Both the position numbers and the translations under genes were made by a program. 33,970 nt of DNA from positions 847,900 to 881,869 of the forward strand of contig NZ_MPOH02000015.1 in assembly GCF_001896135.2 (NCBI RefSeq), in the 5' to 3' direction. Below are positions 8,300-17,243 of this stretch, piece by piece (within the stretch, counting starts at the first letter, position 1; each line of letters begins with the position of its first letter). The notes below the pieces were generated by a model that saw nothing but the letters and a program-made list of their open reading frames with translations, was not told where the DNA came from and did no database searches. The DNA comes from Streptomyces phaeoluteigriseus (GTDB taxonomy: Bacteria; Actinomycetota; Actinomycetes; Streptomycetales; Streptomycetaceae).

Positions 8300-8313
8300 T
8301 TTGATCGATCAAA
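8300..8313. promoter_or_regulatory. Perfect 14-bp palindrome upstream of the acetyltransferase gene
   Basis: TTTGATCGATCAAA is a perfect inverted repeat 41 bp before the ATG of the AAC(3)-family gene. It follows a weak plus-strand -10 candidate (TAATCT, 8277-8282). It looks like an operator for an unidentified regulator. Confidence 0.45.
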
Positions 8314-8354
8314 CCGGTCGCGTCCGCGAGCCCCGTCCGGAAGACTCCGCAACC

Positions 8355-9152
8355 ATGCCCACACCCCCTCCCACCGGCCCTCTTGTCACCCGGGGCACCC
8401 TCGCGACCGACCTGCGCGCACTAGGGGTCGAACCCGGCGAAATCCTCCTGGTGCACTCCTCCCTCAGCTCCCTGGGATGGGTCTGTGGAGGGGCTGTCGC
8501 AGTCGTCCGGGGACTGCTCGACGCGCTCGGACCGCACGGCACTCTGGTGGTCCCCACCCAGTCAGGCGCCCTCTCGGACCCCTCCCACTGGGAGAACCCG
8601 CCGGTCCCCGAGGCCTGGTGGGACACGATCCGGGCCACCATGCCCGCCTACGACCCCCTCGTCACGCCCAGCCTCGGCGTCGGCGTCGTCCCGGAGACCG
8701 TACGGACCTGGCCGGGTGCCCTGCGCAGCGCCCACCCCCAGACCTCGTTCGCGGCGCTCGGCCCGCGCGCCGCGGAGGTGACCGCAGGCCACGCCCGCGA
8801 CTGCCGGCTCGGCGAGCGCAGCCCGCTGGCCAAGCTGGAGGCGCTCGGCGCCCGGGTGCTCCTGCTGGGGGCCGGCTACGACACCTGCACCAGCTTCCAC
8901 CTGGCCGAGTACCGGATACCGGCACCGCTCGTGGGCGTGGGCCGGCCGGGACCGGCCGGCTGGGAGGTGGTGACCGAGGTGTCGATCGACTCGGACCGGT
9001 TCGACGAGCTGGGCCACGACTTCGAACGGGACCGCCCCGTCGTCCGCGCGAAGGTGGGCGCGGCCGACGCCCGGCTGTTCCCGGTGGCGGACGCGGTGGC
9101 CTACGCGCAGCGGTGGCTCGCGGTGCACCGCTCGCGCGCGGAGGAGGTCTGA
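8355..9152 (+). CDS. AAC(3)-family aminoglycoside N-acetyltransferase-like protein
   Basis: This 265-residue protein of the AAC(3)/YokD fold transfers acetyl from acetyl-CoA to an amine. Family segments are LLVHSSLSSLGWVCGG (CoA-binding region), GTLVVPTQSG, HPQTSFAALGP, SPLAKLEALGARVLLLGAGY and TCTSFHLAEY with the conserved His. Many Streptomyces chromosomes carry AAC(3)-like genes without resistance or antibiotic clusters nearby, and this one sits in housekeeping DNA, so the substrate is unknown. The ATG at 8355 with GGAAG upstream is preferred over a TTG at 8301, which would add an atypical extension. It is transcribed divergently from sufR and is followed by its own hairpin. Confidence 0.85.
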   Translation: MPTPPPTGPLVTRGTLATDLRALGVEPGEILLVHSSLSSLGWVCGGAVAVVRGLLDALGPHGTLVVPTQSGALSDPSHWENPPVPEAWWDTIRATMPAYDPLVTPSLGVGVVPETVRTWPGALRSAHPQTSFAALGPRAAEVTAGHARDCRLGERSPLAKLEALGARVLLLGAGYDTCTSFHLAEYRIPAPLVGVGRPGPAGWEVVTEVSIDSDRFDELGHDFERDRPVVRAKVGAADARLFPVADAVAYAQRWLAVHRSRAEEV

Positions 9153-9169
9153 GGCCCGCCCGCCGCGCC

Positions 9170-9197
9170 CGGGGGCGGTGGCGGCTTCTCGCCCCCG
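9170..9197 (+). terminator. Hairpin after the acetyltransferase gene
   Basis: CGGGGGCG (9170-9177) pairs with CGCCCCCG (9190-9197) around a 12-base loop, 18 bp after the stop codon. There is no U-run, as is common in Streptomyces. Confidence 0.55.
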
Positions 9198-9212
9198 CCG
9201 ATCCGGGTGCTC

Positions 9213-9229
9213 GTTCGCGAACCTAGACT
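9213..9229 (+). promoter_or_regulatory. Promoter with palindrome for the ABC ATPase gene
   Basis: TAGACT (9224-9229) is a good -10, 8 bp before the ATG at 9238, so the mRNA would be leaderless or nearly so. The perfect palindrome GTTCGCGAAC (9213-9222) touches the -10 and is a likely operator. No clear -35 is visible. Confidence 0.55.
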
Positions 9230-9237
9230 CTGGACCC

Positions 9238-10215
<978 letters not shown>

Positions 10216-10303
10216 TTCCAACCCGCCAGGAAATCGGCCGGGGGTCCGGGGGTCGCCCCCCGGAAGGGCACAGCCTGGAGCTGACCGGCAAGGAGCTGCG
10301 CTC

Positions 10304-11074
10304 ATGACGACCACCGGCACGTACACGCCGAAGCCGGGGGCCGCACCCCTGCCCCGCATGATCAGGGCCCAGGCGGCGCTGGAGACGCGGATGCTGCTGC
10401 GCAACGGTGAGCAGTTGCTGCTCACCGTCGTGATCCCGACCCTGCTGCTGGTGCTGTTCAGCTCGGTGGACATCATCGACACGGGCGCCGGCGAGGCCGT
10501 CGACTTCCTGACCCCCGGCGTCCTCGCGCTCGCCGTGATGTCGACGGCGTTCACCGGGCAGGCCATCGCGACCGGCTTCGAGCGCCGTTACGGCGTCCTC
10601 AAGCGGCTCGCGGCCTCCCCGCTCCCCCGCTGGGGACTGATGACCGCGAAGACGCTTGCCGTGCTGGTCACGGAGGTCCTCCAGATCGTCCTGCTGACGG
10701 TGATCGCCTTCGCGCTGGGCTGGTCGCCGCACGGCAACCCGTTCGCCGTCGTGCTGCTGCTGGTCCTCGGCACCGCGGCCTTCTCGGGGCTCGGTCTGCT
10801 GATGGCGGGCACGCTGAGGGCGGAGGCCACGCTGGGCGCGGCCAACCTGGTGTTCCTGCTGCTGCTGGTGGGCGGCGGGGTGATCGTGCCGCTGGACGAG
10901 TTCCCCTCCGGCGCCCAGGACGTGCTCGCTCTGCTGCCGATCTCGGCGCTGTCGGACGGGCTGCGGGACGTGCTCCAGCACGGGGCCGGGATGCCGTGGG
11001 GCGACCTGGGGATCCTCGCCGTGTGGGCGGTCGTCGGCCTGGCCGCCGCCGGCCGGTTCTTCCGGTGGGAATGA
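10304..11074 (+). CDS. ABC-2 transporter permease
   Basis: This 256-residue membrane protein is of the ABC-2 type, with about six hydrophobic segments, among them LLLTVVIPTLLLVLFSSV, ALAVMSTAFTGQAIATG and LVFLLLLVGGGVIVPLDEF. The cytosolic GFERRYGVLKRLAASPLPRW segment is typical of drug or antigen-export permeases. It is partnered with the ATPase upstream. The ATG at 10304 lies in the second copy of the duplicated junction. It is followed by ctaA. The substrate is unknown. Confidence 0.88.
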   Translation: MTTTGTYTPKPGAAPLPRMIRAQAALETRMLLRNGEQLLLTVVIPTLLLVLFSSVDIIDTGAGEAVDFLTPGVLALAVMSTAFTGQAIATGFERRYGVLKRLAASPLPRWGLMTAKTLAVLVTEVLQIVLLTVIAFALGWSPHGNPFAVVLLLVLGTAAFSGLGLLMAGTLRAEATLGAANLVFLLLLVGGGVIVPLDEFPSGAQDVLALLPISALSDGLRDVLQHGAGMPWGDLGILAVWAVVGLAAAGRFFRWE

Positions 11075-11092
11075 CCCTCTCCGGGACCCTCG

Positions 11093-11122
11093 TGAAAGCG
11101 TGCACAAGCGGCCCCTTACGAT
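11093..11122 (+). promoter_or_regulatory. Proposed leaderless promoter of ctaA
   Basis: TGAAAG (11093-11098), an 18-bp spacer, and TACGAT (11117-11122) lie 7 bp before the GTG at 11130. No ribosome binding site fits that GTG, which supports a leaderless mRNA. Confidence 0.55.
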
Positions 11123-11129
11123 GGACGGC

Positions 11130-12131
11130 GTGCCGAACGTGACCCGCGCCGACGCCGTAGCAGCCGTGCGCAACCCCCTCGCCTTCATCGCCGAACGCTG
11201 GACCCCGGCCCCCCGGACGGTCCAGCGGGCGGCGCTCACCGCGCTCGTGATGTCGGTGGTCATCGTCGTCACCGGCGGAGCCGTACGGCTCACCGGCTCC
11301 GGCCTCGGCTGCCCGACCTGGCCCAAGTGCACCGACGACTCGCTCACCACGACCGGCGCGATGGGCCTCCACGGCGCCATCGAGTTCGGCAACCGCCTGC
11401 TGACGTACGTGCTGTGCGCCGCGGTGGGCTGGGCGATCATCGCCGCCCGCGCGCAGAAGCCGTACCGGCGCAGCCTCACCCGGCTGGGCTGGGCCCAGTT
11501 CTGGGTGGTCATGAGCAACGCCGTGCTCGGCGGCATCGTGGTCCTCGTCGGCCTCAACCCGTACACGGTCGCCGCGCACTTCGTGGCGACCTCGGCGCTC
11601 ATCGCGATCGCCGTGGTGATGTGGCAGCGCACGCGCGAGGGTGACACGGAGGCCCGTCCGCTGGTCGGGAAGTCGGTGCAGCAGCTCGTCCGGGTGCTCG
11701 TCGCGGCCACGGTCCTGCTGATCCTGGTCGGCACGGTGGTGACCGGCGCGGGCCCGCACGCGGGCGACTCCAGCGAGGTCGAGCGGATGCCGCTGGACTG
11801 GGAGACCGTCAGCAAGGCGCACGCGGTGCTGGCCTGGATCGTGGTGACGCTGACCTTCGCCCTGTGGTTCGTCCTCAAGGCCGTCGACTCCCCCAGGCTC
11901 GCACTGGACCGCACCCGCGACCTCTTCGTGGTCCTCCTCGCCCAGGGCGTCATCGGGTACGTCCAGTACTTCACGGACCTTCCCGAACTTCTGGTCGGCC
12001 TGCACATGCTCGGCTCGGCGCTGGTGTGGATCGCGGTCATCCGCGTACTGCTGGCCCTGCGCGAGCGCGCGGAGCCGGCCGTCGACCTGCCGGGCCCCGC
12101 GACGGAGGCGACGGTCGGCTCACGCGCGTGA
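11130..12131 (+). CDS. ctaA: CtaA, heme A synthase
   Basis: This 333-residue integral membrane protein of the COX15/CtaA family oxidises the methyl group of heme O to give heme A for cytochrome aa3 oxidase. About eight hydrophobic helices are visible. Family hallmarks are the heme-ligand histidines in LHGAIEFGNR, AAHFVATSAL, SKAHAVLAW and GLHMLGS, and the extracytoplasmic Cys pair in GLGCPTWPKC found in class B/D enzymes. The GTG at 11130 (VPNVTRAD) agrees with Streptomyces homologues and the promoter position; an ATG at 11121 would overlap the -10. The heme O supplier ctaB is a few genes away on the opposite strand. Confidence 0.95.
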   Translation: MPNVTRADAVAAVRNPLAFIAERWTPAPRTVQRAALTALVMSVVIVVTGGAVRLTGSGLGCPTWPKCTDDSLTTTGAMGLHGAIEFGNRLLTYVLCAAVGWAIIAARAQKPYRRSLTRLGWAQFWVVMSNAVLGGIVVLVGLNPYTVAAHFVATSALIAIAVVMWQRTREGDTEARPLVGKSVQQLVRVLVAATVLLILVGTVVTGAGPHAGDSSEVERMPLDWETVSKAHAVLAWIVVTLTFALWFVLKAVDSPRLALDRTRDLFVVLLAQGVIGYVQYFTDLPELLVGLHMLGSALVWIAVIRVLLALRERAEPAVDLPGPATEATVGSRA

Positions 12132-12180
12132 CGCGGCGGTAGGCCCGCCGCGCGCCGGCCCGGCCCCGCGGGCCCGGCGC
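12132..12180. terminator. Double GC hairpin between ctaA and the convergent amidohydrolase
   Basis: Directly after the ctaA stop, CGCGGCGG (12132-12139) pairs with CCGCCGCG (12145-12152). A second inverted repeat, GCGCCGG with CCGGCGC, follows to about 12180. It is placed to stop transcripts from both sides. Confidence 0.6.
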
Positions 12181-12203
12181 CGTCCGGCCCGTGCGGGAGT
12201 CGC

Positions 12204-13309
12204 TCAGCCGAGCCCGTAGACCCGCCGCGCGTTCCCCGCCGCGAGCAGGCCGGCCACCCGCTGGGCGTCCGGGAGCGACCAGGCGTCCTCGGTCACCCAG
12301 CCGCCCAGCACCCGCGCCAGGGCCTCGCGGAACAGGCGGGCGCCGACCACGTGCAGTTCGGGCAGGCCCCGGGCGCCGCTGGAGAAAAGGATCTTGCCGA
12401 AGGGGGCCAGCTCCAGGATCTCCGCGAGGACCGTCGCCGCGCGGGCGCGGTGCGGACGAGGGCTGCCCCGGAGTCGGCGTAGACGTGCGGGAAGACGCCC
12501 GCGAGGTGGGCGGCGTGCCGGTGGTAGGGGTAGCCGTGCAGCAGGACCAGGTCGGTGCCGAGGCCGGCCGTCGCGCGGACGAAGTCGGTCAGCAGGACGG
12601 GGTCGGTGCGGTCGATGCGCAGGCCCGGTTCGCCGAGGCCCGCGTGGAGTTGCAGGGGTCGTCCCGAGGCCACGGCGATCCACAGCAGGTGCCTCAGCAG
12701 CACCGGGTCGCTCAGCTCGCCGCCGACCCGGCGTCCGGCGAGCCAGCGGCCCGCGGCGCCCCGGACCTCCCCCGGTCCGGGCGGCTCGGGCGCGAGGGCG
12801 AGGCCGTGGCGGACGCCTGCCACGGAGGTGAAGGCCACGGCGGTCGCCGCGGCACCGTGCACCGCCTCGGCGAGGTTGGCGAGGAAGGACTCGACGGTGC
12901 CAGAGGTGTCGGCGACCTGCTCGGCGAGGAGTTCCAGCCGCACGATCTCGCGGGCCTCGGCGTCGCCCGCGGCGGCGATCTCCTCGGGGCCGGTGAGGTC
13001 GCCGGGCAGGCCGGTGTCGACGAGGTAGGTGGTGATTCCGCTGCCGCGCAGCAGCCTGCGGCCCGACTCCAGTACGCCGAGTTCGCGGCGCCGGGCGAGA
13101 TAGCGGGCGGGCGGGCAGTGCGGTTCCAGACCGAGCAGCGGGGGGCACCAGCGGCGTACCGCGAAGCCGGTCTGGGTGTCGAACAGCGTGGTGCCGGCCG
13201 CCGGCGGGCCCTCGGTGCGGGCCAGCTGGGCCTCGAAGGTGCCGAGGCCCAGTTCCGTTCTCAGGACTCCGTGGCAGTACTGGTCCACCAGGGACGGTGT
13301 TTCGATCAT
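12204..13309 (-). pseudogene. Amidohydrolase-family protein, frameshifted
   Basis: This gene would encode a ~368-residue amidohydrolase-2 protein (TIM barrel, FluG N-terminal-like). The first frame starts at ATG 13309 after GGGAG and reads MIETPSLVDQYCHGVL, LQLHAGLGEPG, DLVLLHGYPYHRHAAHLAGVF and VYADSGAAL. Near 12447-12451 the sense shifts to another frame that continues with ATVLAEILELAPFGKILFSSGARGLPELH and ends at 12204. Restoring one base joins both halves into a normal protein. Either a real -1 deletion inactivates it or this is a sequencing error; the conserved sequence on both sides favours error or a very recent loss. Metal-binding His residues remain. The substrate is unknown. It converges with ctaA. 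Confidence 0.85.
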
Positions 13310-13388
13310 CCGGGGCTCCCGCGGCTGGACCGTGTGCTCGGTGTACTCCTCACACGTCCTAACGGGTGAACCCGGCGTCAGGTGTTGC

Positions 13389-13745
13389 TCAGGTGTTGCG
13401 CGGGCCGCCGACCTGGATCCCGGCCATCCGGGACCACTCGTACGGCCCGGTCCTCACCTTGGCGGCGAACTCGCCGTCGAAGTCCTCGTGGACGGTGATC
13501 CCGGACTTCTCCACCGCCTTGGCGGCGGTCTCCATGTCGGGCGCCACGAGGTCGCCCCAGCCGCCGTCCTCACCGACGAGCACGATCCGGGCTCCACGCT
13601 CGCCCAGGTGGGCGATCTGGCCCTCGGCCCCGCCGTGTTCCTTGGAGAAGGCGCTGATCCGCTTGGCGAGGCGGGCCGCCGTGCGGTCGGCCTTGGCGGC
13701 CTGCTTGGCGTCTGCGGTCTCGTCAGCCTGCTTGGTGTCTGCCAT
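13389..13745 (-). CDS. Conserved small hypothetical protein beside ctaB
   Basis: This 118-residue soluble protein has a charged, probably helical N-terminus (ADTKQADETADAKQAAKADR) and a compact C-terminal part (GARIVLVGEDGGWGDLVAP, VHEDFDGEFAAKVRTGPYEW). I do not recognise the family; from memory a similar protein accompanies ctaB in other Streptomyces. The ATG at 13745 is 10 bp after the ctaB stop, so it is probably co-transcribed with ctaB. No function is proposed. Confidence 0.75.
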   Translation of the reverse strand: MADTKQADETADAKQAAKADRTAARLAKRISAFSKEHGGAEGQIAHLGERGARIVLVGEDGGWGDLVAPDMETAAKAVEKSGITVHEDFDGEFAAKVRTGPYEWSRMAGIQVGGPRNT

Positions 13746-13755
13746 GGCCAGGATG

Positions 13756-14703
13756 CTACCGACGGGTAGATCGAACGGCGACGGCCACGAACAGCAGCGA
13801 GACGTAGGTGATGGACCAGTGGAACAGCCGCATCTCCTTCAGCTTCCCGCCCTCGGCCTCGGCCTTCGCGCGGTTCTGGAGCGAGTGCGCCTCCCACAGC
13901 CACCAGCCGCCGGCCGCGAGGGCGACCGTGGTGTAGAACCAGCCGGTGTAACCCAGCGGGGTCAGCAGCAGCGAGACGGCGACCATCACCCAGCTGTAGA
14001 TCACGATCTGCCGGGCGACGACCTTGTTGGAGGCGATGACCGGCAGCATCGGCACGCCCACGCGCGCGTAGTCCTCGCGCACCTTCATGGACAGCGGCCA
14101 GTAGTGCGGCGGGGTCCAGAAGAACATGACGAGGAAGAGCACGACCGGCGCCCAGGAGAGGGAGTCGGTGACGGCGGACCAGCCGATGAGGACCGGCATG
14201 CAGCCGGCGATGCCGCCCCACACGATGTTCTGCGAGGTGCGGCGCTTGAGGATCATCGTGTAGACGACGACGTAGAAGAGGAGCGCGCCGAGGGCGAGCC
14301 AGGCGGACAGCCAGTTGACCGTCAGGCCGAACAGGAGCGTCGAGGCGATCGCGAGACCGATGCCGAAGGCGAGGCACTCGCGGGGGCTGACCATCCCGGT
14401 GACCAGCGGCCGCTGCGAGGTGCGGTCCATCAGGGCGTCGATGTCGCGGTCGATGTACATGTTCAGCGCGTTGGCGCCGCCCGCGGAGAGATAGCCGCCC
14501 AGACAGGTGAGCAGCACCAGACCGAGGTCCGGCACACCTTGCTGGGCCAAGAACATCACCGGAACCGTGGTGATGAGCAGCAGCTCGATGATCCGCGGCT
14601 TGGTCAGCGCCACGAACGCCATGACGCGGGCCCCCACCGGCCGCCGGCTCGGGCTCTGGCTCGTCCCGATAACCCCCGCTGGACGGGATTCAACGGCCGT
14701 CAC
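13756..14703 (-). CDS. ctaB: CtaB, heme O synthase (protoheme IX farnesyltransferase)
   Basis: This ~315-residue UbiA-family membrane prenyltransferase adds a farnesyl group to heme B to give heme O, the substrate of CtaA. Visible motifs are LTKPRIIELLLITTVP, the Asp-rich site NMYIDRDIDALMDRT, SQRPLVTG, GCMPVLIGW and WTPPHYWPLSMK with the second polar site. Several GTG codons compete; GTG 14703 (VTAVESRP) has AGGGG five bases upstream, and GTG 14709 is also possible. Longer starts give an unrelated extension. The last residues (VRSTRR) differ from the S. coelicolor ending I remember. It is divergent from tkt. Confidence 0.93.
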   Translation of the reverse strand: MTAVESRPAGVIGTSQSPSRRPVGARVMAFVALTKPRIIELLLITTVPVMFLAQQGVPDLGLVLLTCLGGYLSAGGANALNMYIDRDIDALMDRTSQRPLVTGMVSPRECLAFGIGLAIASTLLFGLTVNWLSAWLALGALLFYVVVYTMILKRRTSQNIVWGGIAGCMPVLIGWSAVTDSLSWAPVVLFLVMFFWTPPHYWPLSMKVREDYARVGVPMLPVIASNKVVARQIVIYSWVMVAVSLLLTPLGYTGWFYTTVALAAGGWWLWEAHSLQNRAKAEAEGGKLKEMRLFHWSITYVSLLFVAVAVRSTRR

Positions 14704-15122
14704 GCACACCCCTGACAGAGACATCCCAGCGAGCCCCACCCATGTGAAGTCGGGGTAAAGGCTCGCGCGTACCACGCCACTGTAGACGTTGCCCATACCC
14801 CGGCCTTCGCGGGGGTGCGGTCGTGTTGGGAGGGGCACCTCGGCATCCGTTTCCGCCCTCATGCGGGGGTGCGCTCATCTCTCGCACTGGGGCTCGATTG
14901 AGCGGTCAGATGAGCGGCTCCGTATTCATGTGCCGAATGGGACTTCGGCCAGTCGGGAGGCGGATCCCCGGATGGCCCGGCAGTCTGGAATGACTCGAAA
15001 AAACGCACGTCCTCACGGGGGTAGGCTCGACAGCGGCCGGTGGTTATCCAGTCACCGGCAGCCGGTGGGCGCGCGCCCGAAGCAACCGGTATTCGACATG
15101 TGGAGAGGAGCCCTGACCCAGG
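14704..15122. promoter_or_regulatory. Divergent ctaB/tkt control region
   Basis: No gene is seen in these 419 bp. Toward tkt, TAGGCT (15022-15027) is a plausible -10, without a clear -35, about 95 bp before the tkt GTG. Toward ctaB, TACAGT on the minus strand (14784-14779) is a plausible -10. No terminator or riboswitch-like structure was recognised. The promoter calls are weak. Confidence 0.4.
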
Positions 15123-17210
15123 GTGAGCACCAAGCCGACCACCACAGACCTCGAGTGGACCGAGTTGGACCAGCGGGCCGTGGACACCGCACGCGTCCTG
15201 GCCGCCGACGCCGTACAGAAGGTCGGCAACGGCCATCCCGGTACGGCGATGAGCCTGGCGCCTGCCGCGTACACCCTCTTCCAGAAGGTGATGCGCCACG
15301 ACCCCGCCGACGCCGACTGGGTCGGCCGCGACCGCTTCGTGCTGTCCGCGGGCCACTCGTCCCTGACCCTCTACACCCAGCTGTACCTGGCCGGTTTCGG
15401 CCTGGAGCTGGACGATCTGAAGTCCTTCAGGACGTGGGGCTCGAAGACCCCCGGTCACCCGGAGTACGGGCACACCGTGGGCGTCGAGACCACCACCGGT
15501 CCGCTGGGCCAGGGTGTCGCCAACGCGGTGGGCATGGCGATGGCCGCCCGCTACGAGCGCGGTCTGTTCGACCCGGAGGCCCCGCAGGGCGAGTCCCCCT
15601 TCGACCACTTCGTCTACTGCATCGCCGGTGACGGCTGCCTCCAGGAGGGCATCTCCGCCGAGGCGTCCTCGCTCGCCGGTCACCAGAGGCTCGGCAACCT
15701 CGTGCTGCTGTGGGACGACAACCACATCTCCATCGAGGGCGACACCGAGACGGCCGTCTCCGAGGACACCGTCAAGCGGTACGAGGCGTACGGCTGGCAC
15801 GTGCAGCGCGTCGCCCCGAAGCCGGACGGCGACCTCGACCCGCACGCCCTGTACGACGCCATCGAGGCGGCGAAGCAGGTCACCGACCGGCCGTCGTTCA
15901 TCGCGATGCGCTCGATCATCGCCTGGCCGGCCCCGAACGCGCAGAACACCGAGGCCGCGCACGGCTCGGCGCTCGGCGACGACGAGGTCGCGGCCACCAA
16001 GCGGGTCCTGGGCTTCGACCCGGAGCAGTCCTTCGAGGTCTCCGACGAGGTCATCGGCCACACCCGGCAGGCCCTGGAGCGCGGTGCCCAGGCGAAGGCG
16101 GAGTGGGAGAAGTCCTACCAGCTGTGGCGGGACAACAACCCGGAGCGCGCGGCCGAGTTCGACCGCGTCGCCGCCGCCGAGCTGCCGGCCGGCTGGGAGG
16201 AGAAGATCCCGGTCTTCGAGACGGGCAAGGGTGTCGCCACCCGTGCCGCGTCCGGCAAGGTGCTCCAGGCGCTCGGCGCGGTCATCCCCGAGCTGTGGGG
16301 CGGCTCCGCCGACCTGGCCGGTTCGAACAACACGACGATCGACAAGACGTCGTCGTTCCTCCCGGCGGACAACCCGCTGCCGGAGGCGAGCCCGTACGGT
16401 CGCACGATCCACTTCGGCATCCGCGAGCACTCGATGGCCGCGGAGATGAACGGCATCGCGCTGCACGGCAACACCCGTGTCTACGGCGGTACGTTCCTCG
16501 TCTTCTCCGACTACATGCGCAACGCGGTGCGGCTGTCGGCCCTGATGCACCTGCCGGTGACGTACGTGTGGACGCACGACTCCATCGGTCTCGGCGAGGA
16601 CGGCCCGACGCACCAGCCGGTCGAGCACCTGGCAGCCCTGCGCGCGATCCCCGGCCTGAACGTGGTCCGCCCGGCGGACGCCAACGAGACGGCGATCGCC
16701 TGGCGCGAGATCCTCAAGCGCTACACCAAGGTCTTCGGCAAGGGCGCCCCGCACGGCCTGGTCCTCACCCGCCAGGGCGTGCCGACGTACGAGCCCGACG
16801 AGAACGCGGCCAAGGGCGGTTACGTCCTGTTCGAGGCCTCCTTCGGGACGCCCGAGGTGATCCTCCTCGCGACCGGTTCCGAGGTGCATGTGGCCGTCGA
16901 GGCGCGCGAGCGGCTCGAAGCCGACGGGGTGCCGACGCGGGTCGTGTCCATGCCGTCCGTGGAGTGGTTCGAGGAGCAGGACCAGGGGTACCGGGAGAGC
17001 GTGCTGCCGCCCTCCGTGAAGGCCCGGGTCGCCGTCGAGGCGGGCATCGGTCTCACCTGGCACAAGTACGTCGGGGACGCCGGCCGCATCGTTTCCCTGG
17101 AGCACTTCGGTGCTTCGGCCGACGGCAAGGTCCTTTTCCGCGAGTTCGGCTTCACTGCCGAGAACGTGGCCGACAAGGCCCGGGAATCCCTCGCGGCCGC
17201 CCAGCGCTGA
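15123..17210 (+). CDS. tkt: Transketolase
   Basis: This 695-residue ThDP-dependent transketolase moves two-carbon units between sugar phosphates in the non-oxidative pentose phosphate pathway. Motifs are GNGHPGTAMSLAP (36-47), the ThDP/Mg motif GDGCLQEG to WDDN (169-200), SADLAGSNNT, FGIREHSMAAEMNGIALHG with the catalytic Glu, and THDSIGLGEDGPTHQP. Full length. The GTG at 15123 follows a GGAGAGGAG element about 12 bases upstream. It is the first gene of a tkt-tal-zwf-opcA-pgl operon, with tal 33 bp downstream. Confidence 0.97.
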   Translation: MSTKPTTTDLEWTELDQRAVDTARVLAADAVQKVGNGHPGTAMSLAPAAYTLFQKVMRHDPADADWVGRDRFVLSAGHSSLTLYTQLYLAGFGLELDDLKSFRTWGSKTPGHPEYGHTVGVETTTGPLGQGVANAVGMAMAARYERGLFDPEAPQGESPFDHFVYCIAGDGCLQEGISAEASSLAGHQRLGNLVLLWDDNHISIEGDTETAVSEDTVKRYEAYGWHVQRVAPKPDGDLDPHALYDAIEAAKQVTDRPSFIAMRSIIAWPAPNAQNTEAAHGSALGDDEVAATKRVLGFDPEQSFEVSDEVIGHTRQALERGAQAKAEWEKSYQLWRDNNPERAAEFDRVAAAELPAGWEEKIPVFETGKGVATRAASGKVLQALGAVIPELWGGSADLAGSNNTTIDKTSSFLPADNPLPEASPYGRTIHFGIREHSMAAEMNGIALHGNTRVYGGTFLVFSDYMRNAVRLSALMHLPVTYVWTHDSIGLGEDGPTHQPVEHLAALRAIPGLNVVRPADANETAIAWREILKRYTKVFGKGAPHGLVLTRQGVPTYEPDENAAKGGYVLFEASFGTPEVILLATGSEVHVAVEARERLEADGVPTRVVSMPSVEWFEEQDQGYRESVLPPSVKARVAVEAGIGLTWHKYVGDAGRIVSLEHFGASADGKVLFREFGFTAENVADKARESLAAAQR

Positions 17211-17243
17211 CGCCCACACACGACACGTAGGAGATGTAATTCC

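Noticed and set aside
8355..9152. Aminoglycoside self-resistance gene of an antibiotic cluster
   Set aside because: All surrounding genes are housekeeping and no biosynthetic genes are seen; AAC(3)-like enzymes are common in Streptomyces cores.
14704..15122. Riboswitch or small RNA gene upstream of tkt
   Set aside because: No recognisable conserved core or strong hairpin was found; only weak promoter elements are visible.
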